The position numbers were made by a program, and so were the translations under genes. Below the pieces are notes generated by a model. The model ran no database searches. It was not told the origin of the DNA and worked only from the letters and a program-made list of their open reading frames with translations. This document shows positions 6,615 to 13,601 of a DNA stretch of 20,599 nt, in pieces. The stretch's first letter is position 1; every line of letters starts with the position of its first letter. This DNA is from Achromobacter sp. (GTDB lineage Bacteria > Pseudomonadota > Gammaproteobacteria > Burkholderiales > Burkholderiaceae_B), in assembly GCA_003454835.1 (NCBI GenBank), contig DMTA01000416.1, positions 1 through 20,599 on the forward strand. Direction: 5' to 3'.

Positions 6615-8861
6615 ATGGAGGCGTCGCTGCCAGACAGCTTTATCTACACCGATTCGGATCGGCCGGTTGATAACTACGGTGCGGACGAATTCGGGTTCGT
6701 TGATATCGCAAGGGGATTAGCGCCGGCGTTGGTGCAGGCGATGGACCATGAAGGCTTAGTGATTGGGATCGAAGGCGTCTGGGGCTCGGGCAAGACGAGC
6801 CTAGTGAACTACGTCCTACGCGAGATCAAACGGACGGAGCGTGATTCCGTCGAGATCATTTCTTTAGCGCCGTGGCTGAGCGGGGACGAGGAATCTCTCG
6901 TCGGCACATTGCTAGAGCGTGTGGCGGAGACGGTCGAAAAGCGTGACGAACCGGTGGGCGTGAAAGAGAAGGCAAAGCGATGGCTGCGCGAGAAGAGCAA
7001 AAGTCCATTGCCTCTGCTGCTCAGAAAGTACGGCGCGCGTACCGGAAGAGTCTTGACGCCGATGCTCAAGGTTGGGGGAATAGTAGTTCCCGGGATGTCA
7101 GCTGCTGGTACCGTTGCCGAGTTTGGCACTGAAGTAATCGAAAAACTCGGGGTTTCGCCGACGAACTCTCAACTGAAAGAAGTCATCGCCGGGCAGTTGT
7201 CGCGTGCGAAATGCCGATTCTTGGTCATCCTTGACGATCTTGATCGTTTGGAGCCAGCGCAAGCCGTCGAAGTCATTCGTTTGGTGCGATCTGTGGCGGA
7301 TTTTCCCAGAATCCTCTATCTCATGTGCTACGACCGCAAGGTGCTTTCCCACGCACTCGAAAGAGGTTTGGGTGTGGAGAACGGCGACCTGTTCCTGCGA
7401 AAAATCGTGCAACAGACGTTCTCCATCCCGCTACCTGAGCCTTTCGATCTCCGGATTAATTTCACCTATCACGCTACCCAATTCTTTAAGCAAATCCAGG
7501 GCCGGGAAGTCACCGATTTGGAAAAGGCCGATATCCGGGCAGCGGTGGACGAATGGGGCTACCGGCTCCGAACGCCGCGGGACATGAAGCTGGCTTTGAA
7601 TGGACTTAAGTTCCATTACACGCCAGTGAAAGGCGACGTCTATTTTCCTGACGTGTGTCGAGTCCAGTTGATGCGAGTCGTGGAGCCGGAGATCTATCGC
7701 TGGATAGAAGAGTACATGAGCGAGTATTCAGTCGTTGCAACAGGCGATGGACGGGTCAATCGGAATGAGCGCATTCGCATGGGGAAAAAGCTGCGCAAGA
7801 TGTTCAGCGATGATCCGGATGCAAGCCGATCCATGTGGACGATGCGTGAACTCCTCCCGGGACTGAGCGACTTCAGGGAAAAGGACCCCGCGAATTTGGT
7901 GTACTGTGGCGTGAGCAGCGCAGAGATAAGAAAGAGATCGGATAGTAAACGGGTCGGCAGTCCGTTTCACTATAGATACTACTTCGCCTTGGCGCCCGTA
8001 CGGACAGTACTGCCTCAGGATGAATACGACAAGATACTGAGAGGTGCTGTCCAAGGAAGCCAGCAAGTCTTGACGGCGCTCGAAGAACTATACCGTCGCC
8101 GGCGCGTGGTGGGGGGGAATTGGATATCGCAGTTCTTCAACCGTCTCGACGGATTTAGTGGCGATGGCTGTGCCCCAGAGCAAGTGCTCAACCTCATGCT
8201 GGGCATCGCAGATCTAATGGACTGTGTTTTGCTGAATGAGAACCGTAGGAACGCGCGCGCGTTTGAGTTCGCGCGTGAGGCCGAAGGTGCATTCCAACAA
8301 CTAAGCCTTTATTTGGCCGCTAGGGACAAAGCCCATGCACAGACCGCGCTCCTGCATGTCTTGGAGCATAGTCAATCGCTTGCGTGGATCGGTGGCTATC
8401 TCACGCGTTCCGAATTGCATCGACACGGGATACCCGACGGCGCGAGGGAATCGTACCAAGAGCAGCGATTGCTTGAGGGTGATTATCTGACGATGGGCAT
8501 GGCGATTGTCCGTAGGCGTATCGAAGAGTGGGCGCGGGATGAACGTTTGGCGCTATCCGCGGATCTCGGCGCCATGCTGTACGGATGGAGGGATTTGGGC
8601 GCGATCGAAGAAGCGCGAGCGTGGGTGAAAGAATACGTCAAAAGCGATAAAGGTTTCGTCGATTTCTTGTTACGCATGCGCGGCTGGGCCATGAGCCATG
8701 AAGTTTACTTCCCTCTCCACAAGAAGTCAGTCGAGATCTTTCTCGATGCGGATGACATCGACGCAAGACTGGTTCGGATCGACAAAGAAAATCATGAGAA
8801 CCCATTGGGGCACAGCGCCAAGATTGCAATTCGAGCCATCGAATTGGCAAAGCGTTTTTGA
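6615..8861 (+). CDS. KAP family P-loop NTPase
   Basis: A 748-residue NTPase of the KAP family (STAND/ABC-related P-loop proteins named after Kidins220/ARMS and PifA). Seen: Walker A GVWGSGKTS at 54-62, a KAP-type APWLSG segment at 85-90, a moderately hydrophobic insertion at about 147-170 (VLTPMLKVGGIVVPGMSAAG) where family members often have membrane helices, and Walker B RFLVILDDLDRLEP at 201-214 with D207/D208. An arginine-rich region follows, then a long C-terminal part of unknown fold. The ATG at 6615 has GAGGGGAG at good spacing. Family knowledge: bacterial KAP NTPases include the phage-exclusion protein PifA and occur in defence islands and on plasmids. Inference: a phage or plasmid defence ATPase, possibly paired with the HEPN protein upstream. 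Codon use is unlike the flanking catabolic genes, consistent with transfer. Confidence 0.88.
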   Translation: MEASLPDSFIYTDSDRPVDNYGADEFGFVDIARGLAPALVQAMDHEGLVIGIEGVWGSGKTSLVNYVLREIKRTERDSVEIISLAPWLSGDEESLVGTLLERVAETVEKRDEPVGVKEKAKRWLREKSKSPLPLLLRKYGARTGRVLTPMLKVGGIVVPGMSAAGTVAEFGTEVIEKLGVSPTNSQLKEVIAGQLSRAKCRFLVILDDLDRLEPAQAVEVIRLVRSVADFPRILYLMCYDRKVLSHALERGLGVENGDLFLRKIVQQTFSIPLPEPFDLRINFTYHATQFFKQIQGREVTDLEKADIRAAVDEWGYRLRTPRDMKLALNGLKFHYTPVKGDVYFPDVCRVQLMRVVEPEIYRWIEEYMSEYSVVATGDGRVNRNERIRMGKKLRKMFSDDPDASRSMWTMRELLPGLSDFREKDPANLVYCGVSSAEIRKRSDSKRVGSPFHYRYYFALAPVRTVLPQDEYDKILRGAVQGSQQVLTALEELYRRRRVVGGNWISQFFNRLDGFSGDGCAPEQVLNLMLGIADLMDCVLLNENRRNARAFEFAREAEGAFQQLSLYLAARDKAHAQTALLHVLEHSQSLAWIGGYLTRSELHRHGIPDGARESYQEQRLLEGDYLTMGMAIVRRRIEEWARDERLALSADLGAMLYGWRDLGAIEEARAWVKEYVKSDKGFVDFLLRMRGWAMSHEVYFPLHKKSVEIFLDADDIDARLVRIDKENHENPLGHSAKIAIRAIELAKRF

Positions 8862-9229
8862 ACGGAAAAAGGCGGACTCGCGCGAACAAGGTCGCGATTA
8901 GGACAGACATGGGCTCGACAGTTGTCGTGCTAGAGCTGCCTTCACGGATTCGCCATCCTAAATCAGGTCGTCGAGGCAGGAGCCTGGACCATCCCCAGAG
9001 TTGCTTTGGGACCATGGTTCCTGGCCATTGCTCACAGACAGGTTATTGCGAAGGTTCGACGCAGAGACGCTGTCGGCTCGAGCGAGAAGGTGTCTGTAGC
9101 TCTGGAGCGAATGTTGTGGAACTGAGGGCATGGTCGCCTATCGTCGAGATTGGACTAGCAGTCCGCAGCAGCTTCGGAATTCCTCAACAGGTTGGGACTG
9201 CTGAATTGCATCCGCCAATTCGGAGTAAC
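8862..9229. other. Right end of island, with a startless ORF remnant
   Basis: About 370 bases without an intact gene. A plus-strand frame from 8934 to the stop at 9123-9125 stays open for 63 codons and reads protein-like (HGFAILNQVVEAGAW, then RVALGPWFLAIAHRQ, ending ALERMLWN). It follows a TAG stop and has no ATG or GTG start, so it may be the tail of a lost gene. No copy of the tRNA 3' end, and so no attachment site, was found. Confidence 0.35.
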
Positions 9230-9979
9230 TTACACCTGCGCCATCCCCCCATCCACAAATAGCTCAGCCCCATTGACGAAGCTGGACGCATCCGAAGCCA
9301 GAAACACCACCGCCTTGCCGATCTCCTGCGGCTCGCCCAGGCGGCCCAGCGGCACCTGCGCTGCCAGATGATCGAACAGTCCTTGGCGGGCTTCGTCGGG
9401 AACCAGCCCGCCCAGACCCGGCGTGCGGATCGGGCCGGGGCTGACGACGTTCACGCGGATGCCGCGCGGCTTCAGATCCAGCGCCCACGAACGGGCGAAG
9501 TTGCGCACTGCTGCCTTGCTGGCGCTATACACACTGAAATTCGCGGTCCCTTGGATCGACACGGTTGACGCCGTCAAGATCACCGACGCGCCATCGACCA
9601 GCAGCGGCAGCGCCTTTTGCACCGTGAACAGGACCCCGCGCACGTTGGTGCCGAAGATGCGGTCGAAGTGTTCTTCGGTGATGGCGCCCAGCGGCAACAT
9701 GTCGCCGCCGCCCGCGTTGGCGAAGAGGATGTCGAGTTTGCCGGCGCTCTTGGCGATCTGGGCGTAGACGTTGTCCAGGTCGCTCAGCACCGATGCGTCG
9801 GCGCGGATGCCGGTTGCCGCGCCGCCGATGCTGGCCACGGCGGCGTCGAGTTCCGCCTGGCGGCGGCCGGTGATGAAGACGCGTGCACCCTGCGCGGCCA
9901 GTTCCTGAGCGGTCGCCAGACCGATGCCGGTGGTGCCGCCGGTGACGAGTGCGATCTTGCCGTTGAGTTGCTGATTCAT
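9230..9979 (-). CDS. SDR family NAD(P)-dependent oxidoreductase
   Basis: A 249-residue classical short-chain dehydrogenase/reductase. Seen: cofactor motif TGGTTGIG (T13-G20), NAGG (88-91), and a catalytic set N112, S138, Y151 and K155 (YSASK). It ends in the usual VDGG segment. Arg39/Arg40 after the second strand (GRR) favours NADP(H) over NAD(H) by family rule. The ATG at 9979 has GGAG six bases upstream on the minus strand; an upstream in-frame ATG at 10066 would add 29 residues without homology. It is divergent from a LysR gene 187 bases away, the standard arrangement of a regulator with its target. It is similar in style to the SDR enzymes often found beside DmlR/AphB-like regulators. The substrate (ketone, alcohol or quinone) cannot be told from sequence. 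It forms the first core-like gene after the island. Confidence 0.92.
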   Translation of the reverse strand: MNQQLNGKIALVTGGTTGIGLATAQELAAQGARVFITGRRQAELDAAVASIGGAATGIRADASVLSDLDNVYAQIAKSAGKLDILFANAGGGDMLPLGAITEEHFDRIFGTNVRGVLFTVQKALPLLVDGASVILTASTVSIQGTANFSVYSASKAAVRNFARSWALDLKPRGIRVNVVSPGPIRTPGLGGLVPDEARQGLFDHLAAQVPLGRLGEPQEIGKAVVFLASDASSFVNGAELFVDGGMAQV

Positions 9980-10166
9980 GATGAGCTCCATGTCCTTGAT
10001 GGGTTGGGTTTTCAGTCGAGCTGCCTGAGGAGATTTCCTTGTTTCGTGGCGTTGCTGACCGGGCATGGAGGTACTTTAGGGGCGTCTGGATAATGGATAA
10101 ACCCGGAAAAATAGAAATGACTATGCATGTTCGTGGATAATCCGATCATCTCAAGGAGCCTTCGGC
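9980..10166. promoter_or_regulatory. Divergent SDR/LysR promoter region with TGGATAA repeats
   Basis: The shared upstream region has three copies of TGGATAA, at 10087-10093, 10094-10100 (abutting, 7-base period) and 10134-10140, the last within the near-dyad GGATAATCC. These are reasonable candidate sites for the divergent LysR protein. No strong -35/-10 pair was picked out. Confidence 0.5.
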
Positions 10167-11072
10167 ATGGATCAATTGACAGCGATTCGCGGCTTTGCCC
10201 GCGTGGTGGAAGCGGGCAGTTTCACGCGGGCGGCGGATTCACTGGATATGCCCAATGCCACGCTGAGCAAGATCGTGCAGGACCTGGAGGCGCATCTGGG
10301 CGTGCGCCTGCTTCAGCGAACGACGCGGCGTGTCACGGTCACGCCTGAAGGGCGCGAGTACTACGAGAAAGCGTTGCGTATCGTGCGCGACCTGGAAGAC
10401 ATCGATGGCTCGTTCAATGCCGTGCAAGGCAAGCCGAAAGGACACCTGCGCATCGATGTGGGCGGCTCCACCGCGCGTGATGTGCTGATCCCCGCGATCT
10501 CCGATTTCCTGACGCGCTATCCCGACATCCGGATCGATTTCGGGGTGTCGGACCGCCCCGTCAATCTGATCAGCGACAACGTCGACTGCGTGATCCGCGG
10601 CGGTCCGCTCGACGATTCGTCGCTGGTGGCGCGGTATATCGGCGCCGCCGATCTGATCACCTGCGCCACGCCAGGATATCTCAAACAGTTCGGCACGCCT
10701 GCCTATCCGGATGAGCTGAAGAACGGCCACAAGCTGGTCAGCTACCTGTCGCCGCAGAACGGCCGCGCCTTTCCGTTCCGCTTTGAGCGCGATGGGGAAA
10801 AGACGGAGATCAAGGTCGAACATCGCGTCGGCGTCAACGAAAGCAACGCGCATCTGGCGGCGGCGCTGGCGGGCCTTGGGATTGTCCAGACCTTCACCTA
10901 TGCGGCGGGCTCCGCGTTGCAGAGCGGCGCGCTTGTCGAGATTCTGAAGCCGTGGCGGCCCCAGCCTTATCCCTTTCACGTGGTGTACCCGCATAACCGC
11001 CACGTTACGCATCGGCTGCGCGTGTTCATTGATTGGCTCGTAATGAATTTGCCCGCACGGCTCAGATCTTGA
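10167..11072 (+). CDS. LysR family transcriptional regulator
   Basis: A 301-residue LysR-type regulator. Seen: N-terminal winged helix-turn-helix (about 1-60; HTH SFTRAADSLDMPNATLSKIV at 18-37, wing ending RRVTVTPEG), a linker helix, then a two-lobed effector domain from about 90 with RLRVFIDWL at the end. Family type resembles DmlR/AphB-like regulators with RGFARVVEAGSF. The ATG has AAGGAG six bases upstream. Inference from divergence: it controls the SDR gene and itself, responding to an unknown small molecule. Transcription probably ends at a hairpin about 20 bases past the stop codon. Nothing in the HTH suggests inactivation. Confidence 0.93.
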   Translation: MDQLTAIRGFARVVEAGSFTRAADSLDMPNATLSKIVQDLEAHLGVRLLQRTTRRVTVTPEGREYYEKALRIVRDLEDIDGSFNAVQGKPKGHLRIDVGGSTARDVLIPAISDFLTRYPDIRIDFGVSDRPVNLISDNVDCVIRGGPLDDSSLVARYIGAADLITCATPGYLKQFGTPAYPDELKNGHKLVSYLSPQNGRAFPFRFERDGEKTEIKVEHRVGVNESNAHLAAALAGLGIVQTFTYAAGSALQSGALVEILKPWRPQPYPFHVVYPHNRHVTHRLRVFIDWLVMNLPARLRS

Positions 11073-11088
11073 AGGGACGACACGGAAT

Positions 11089-11121
11089 AAAAAAAGGGCG
11101 ATCAAAGTGATTGCCTCTTCT
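11089..11121 (-). terminator. Rho-independent terminator, strongest on minus strand
   Basis: GGCGATCA (11097-11104) pairs with TGATTGCC (11108-11115) with one G-U pair and a 3-base loop. Seven A's at 11089-11095 become a T7 tract on the minus strand, making a good terminator for minus-strand transcripts. Read on the plus strand the tail is only TCTTCT, so it would end the LysR transcript less well. No minus-strand gene lies just upstream of it. Confidence 0.65.
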
Positions 11122-11416
11122 GCAATTTGAGTTGGACACCAGCGTCGGAAGCCGTGCCGCCTATCCGGGAGATAGCGCGGCGAACCGTTCCCGCCAATTC
11201 CCGGGTGCGAGCGAGACATCGTATTGCCGGCCGCGTTGATAATGCGCTTGATTGATTCCTGCGTGATTTTCATCAACCCAAAGTCAGCGATGCCTAAGGA
11301 CGGCCATTGCCGTCGGGTAAAAATGTCGGCCCGACGCGCTGTGCGTCGACTTCGCCACCAGGGAGTGATCAATCCATGTTGCGCCAACATACGTTCCTTC
11401 CATCGGTCATGCCGGC
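11122..11416. other. Gene-free region with several hairpins
   Basis: Dyads seen: GACGGC/GCCGTC (11299-11314, 4-base loop), CGACGC/GCGTCG (11332-11348, 5-base loop) and ATGTTG/CAACAT (11376-11390). A minus-strand frame reads MKITQESIKRIINAAGN but runs on through the terminator and antisense to the LysR gene, so it is probably not a gene as such. The region may hold a small RNA ending at the minus-strand terminator, or the upstream regulatory DNA of the next gene. Confidence 0.35.
11376..11390. promoter_or_regulatory. 15-bp palindrome upstream of the unknown membrane-protein gene
   Basis: ATGTTG-CGC-CAACAT is a perfect 6+6 dyad ending 26 bases before the start at 11417. It could be an operator or a leader hairpin. 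Confidence 0.4.
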
Positions 11417-12655
11417 ATGACCGAGACTTGCATCGCGCTTCTCGATCGCCTGCGTGACGACGGCGTTATTCGGCTCGATCACCATGCCGCTGCGCTGGTG
11501 CGGCGGGATGCCGTGACCGGCGAGCCCTTCACCACGCTGGGCGAGGCTCTGTTATGGCTGGTGGACGAAGGCATCGTGTCCGATGAAGAACTGGACGCGA
11601 TCGACGAGCTTTCCGAATCCGAGGCCGCTTTCGCCGGCAATGCGACGCGCCGTCAGGCTCTGGCGGAAATGGATGCGCTGATGGAGCGCAAGCTGGACGA
11701 ATATGTGAAGCGCGCGCGGCACGAAAGCCTGAAGGCCGCCTTCCCCGGACCGAGCTGGGTCTGGCTTGGCGGCGCGGCGGCGGCCGTGATCGTGGCCGCG
11801 TGGTATCTGTTCGGGCCCGCGACGCCGCCGCAGTGCGGCGATGACGACGTGCGAAAGACCCTGCGGACGAGCATTTACTCCAATCGGGTCCAACAGATAG
11901 CCAGAAATCCCTGGACCGGCGGGCCGGCTCCTTCGGACCTGCTCCAGGCGACGTACTCGGCCGTCAAGGAGGTTGGCTATCTCCCCGCCGATCGTTCACG
12001 CGCTTGCAGCGCGACGCTGACGGTCGCTGGCAAGTCCTCTGCAATCGCCTACATCCTCAAGCCGAATGATGATGGCGAGATGACGATCATCGGGGCGGAT
12101 CCGCGTGTGGTGCGTGTCCGCTATGGCCAGACTGATAAGAACGGCAAGATGCTTGACGTTGGCCAGCCGGCGGGCGCGACGCAGTTGGCCGCCGCATTCG
12201 AGCGGGGTGCTGACGCCTTCGAGACGCCCACGCGCAGCGCGGAGCGCCTGGCGGCCATGAATCGCCAGCGCCAGCGCATGGGGCAACCCGCCGAGACCGA
12301 TACGCGCAGCGTGCGCAGTATCTATCCCGTGGGGGACTGCAAGGCGCTCGGTGGTGAGAAATGGTCCTGCCGCCTGCAAGCGGAATTCCGCGACCGTTTG
12401 ATGTCGGCCATCGGGCGATCCGACTGGCAGGTCATGGAAGGCGATTTCAGTTTCGTGCAGAAAGGATCCACCTGGGAGGTGGGGGAGAATTTCTCGCGTC
12501 AGTACATGGATGCCAGGGTGCGGGCCCGTGTGGGGGATCTGAAGGGAGACGAGGCTGCGGCCAGGCTGGAAGCGATCCAGCAACAGCGGCCGGATGACAG
12601 CGCCGGGAAAGGGGCGCCCCGTCAACACGAAGCGCGCCCCGTTCAGAATTACTGA
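11417..12655 (+). CDS. Single-pass membrane protein of unknown function
   Basis: A 412-residue protein I do not recognise. Seen: an acidic, helical N-terminal domain (about 1-108, with repeated 'EELDAIDELSESEA' character), one transmembrane helix at about 113-132 (SWVWLGGAAAAVIVAAWYLF), then a C-terminal domain of about 280 residues with three or more cysteines (C139, and one in each of RACSAT and GDCKALGGEKWSC), ending in a Gln/Pro-rich tail. Cytoplasmic N-terminus and periplasmic C-terminus is the likely topology, where the cysteines could form disulfides. The start ATG has no strong Shine-Dalgarno sequence. It converges with the exported-protein gene, leaving only six bases between stop codons. 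Base composition is native, so it is likely a core gene of the group. No enzymatic motif is visible. Confidence 0.8.
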   Translation: MTETCIALLDRLRDDGVIRLDHHAAALVRRDAVTGEPFTTLGEALLWLVDEGIVSDEELDAIDELSESEAAFAGNATRRQALAEMDALMERKLDEYVKRARHESLKAAFPGPSWVWLGGAAAAVIVAAWYLFGPATPPQCGDDDVRKTLRTSIYSNRVQQIARNPWTGGPAPSDLLQATYSAVKEVGYLPADRSRACSATLTVAGKSSAIAYILKPNDDGEMTIIGADPRVVRVRYGQTDKNGKMLDVGQPAGATQLAAAFERGADAFETPTRSAERLAAMNRQRQRMGQPAETDTRSVRSIYPVGDCKALGGEKWSCRLQAEFRDRLMSAIGRSDWQVMEGDFSFVQKGSTWEVGENFSRQYMDARVRARVGDLKGDEAAARLEAIQQQRPDDSAGKGAPRQHEARPVQNY

Positions 12656-12661
12656 TGCCCG

Positions 12662-13264
12662 TTAGAAGCTCGGCTTCCTGGACTGGCTGCGCTCCATGTA
12701 CTCAATGCGCGCATTCATCCACGCCGGGTCGTGCATCTGGATGCTGACGCCGCTGTATTTCAATACGGCTTGCGTCAGGTCCGTCGAGCAGCCCATGCCC
12801 GGGTTCGTGCTGGGCTTGGCGCACCATTCCATGTTCAGGTCATTGGGATAGTTGGACTGGCGGCCGTATTTTTCCAGCACCGCCTTGCCCATCGCGTCCT
12901 TGTTGGCCGGCGTCCAGGGCAGTTCGTACCGGATCTGTGACACCGCCAGCGGCCGTTGTTTGTCGACGGGCACGCGCGGTTCGAAATGAACGATGAATCT
13001 CACGCCATCTTTGTCGTAGCTGAAATTCATCGGCATCTTGGTGTTCGCGACGGGGTTGTTCGTCGCGTAACCAATACGGATGTCCTTCTTGCCAACATTG
13101 AAATTCTTGGCGGTGGCGGCAAGGGCTTCGTCGAAGTCCATGCCCGTCTTGACGCCGGCGACGTCAAACGTGCGGGCGTCCACCGAACGCGGTGACGCGG
13201 CGTGCGCGGGAGCAAAGGCGACAGCGGCCAGCGCGGAAACGAGGAATGCAGCTTTCAACTTCAA
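12662..13264 (-). CDS. Exported protein of unknown function
   Basis: A 200-residue secreted or periplasmic protein. Seen: a clean signal peptide (KLKAAFLVSALAAVAFAPAHA, cleavage near AHA-AS), then a mature domain with VAGVKTGMDFDEALAA near its N-terminus and two cysteines (EWCAKP and GMGCST) that may form a disulfide. The start is a TTG with AAGGA about eight bases upstream; no in-frame ATG fits before the signal peptide. The conserved-looking 'G(V/M)KxGMdfdEaL' opening resembles small periplasmic proteins of Gram-negatives in which that segment begins a compact fold, but I cannot name a family. It is convergent with the membrane-protein gene and upstream of no obvious partner. Confidence 0.8.
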   Translation of the reverse strand: MKLKAAFLVSALAAVAFAPAHAASPRSVDARTFDVAGVKTGMDFDEALAATAKNFNVGKKDIRIGYATNNPVANTKMPMNFSYDKDGVRFIVHFEPRVPVDKQRPLAVSQIRYELPWTPANKDAMGKAVLEKYGRQSNYPNDLNMEWCAKPSTNPGMGCSTDLTQAVLKYSGVSIQMHDPAWMNARIEYMERSQSRKPSF

Positions 13265-13362
13265 AATAAAGATCCTTTTCGAATAGCGCGGGGATTATCC
13301 GATCGGGTCTGTATTGTGTCCCTAATAAAGTGCAACCAAACTTGTCCTCCAGCCCCTTTCTT

Positions 13363-13548
13363 TCAGAGGTTGAGGGCGATGACGAAGCCCAGCAGAGCAA
13401 CAGTCATCAGCCCGCCCGCGACGGCCGCGGAAGGGCGGTAGTCCGGCCCGGCGCCGTTGTCCTTGAACCGGAAGGGTCGCTTGAGGCCGATGTATACGCT
13501 GGCCGCCAGGGCGGCCGCCGCGACTGCGCCGGATGCGTAGGCAAGCAT
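13363..13548 (-). CDS. Small two-helix membrane protein
   Basis: A 61-residue protein. Seen: hydrophobic segments at about 3-20 (AYASGAVAAAALAASVYI) and 40-60 (PSAAVAGGLMTVALLGFVI), joined by a basic/polar loop containing KRPFRFKDNG, so both ends are probably on the same side of the inner membrane. AGGAG lies five bases before the ATG at 13548, which supports real translation; a longer in-frame start at 13656 would overlap the ABC gene and lacks this site. It sits between the ABC exporter and the exported-protein gene on the same strand, but a hairpin terminator separates it from the ABC gene. Function unknown. Confidence 0.7.
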   Translation of the reverse strand: MLAYASGAVAAAALAASVYIGLKRPFRFKDNGAGPDYRPSAAVAGGLMTVALLGFVIALNL

Positions 13549-13569
13549 CTGGACTCCTGAAACATGCAA

Positions 13570-13598
13570 TGAAATGGCCGGGCGCGCGCCCGGCCACG
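13570..13598 (-). terminator. Terminator hairpin after the ABC exporter gene
   Basis: A perfect 22-bp GC palindrome at 13575-13596 lies just past the ABC stop codon. On the minus strand it is followed by TTTCATT, a modest U-rich tail. It likely ends the ABC transcript and isolates the downstream small gene. Confidence 0.6.
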
Positions 13599-13601
13599 AG
13601 A

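Larger units (their letters stand above)
2915..9229. other. Probable genomic island inserted downstream of tRNA-Gly(CCC)
   Basis: The segment begins exactly after the tRNA CCA and ends beside the SDR gene. It is visibly richer in A and T than both flanks, has non-native codon use, long non-coding gaps (about 330-620 bases) and only three confident genes, all of accessory/defence type. tRNA 3' ends are classic integrase targets. No integrase, transposase or direct repeat of the tRNA 3' end was found at the right end, so mobility is inferred and the element may be decayed or inserted by recombination between flanks. Confidence 0.55.

Noticed and set aside
4547..9158. 12-mer AGATTGGACTAG at 4547-4558 and 9147-9158, flanking the HEPN and KAP genes, as an att-like repeat
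   Set aside because: No extension beyond 12 bases, and several 12-mer repeats are expected by chance in 20 kb.
8858..9262. 134-codon plus ORF at the end of the KAP gene
   Set aside because: Low-quality composition, no ribosome site, and it runs into the SDR gene on the opposite strand.
10239..11390. 383-codon minus-strand ORF opposite the LysR gene
   Set aside because: Antisense to an intact LysR gene and running through the terminator hairpin; only its first part (MKITQESIK) lies in free DNA.
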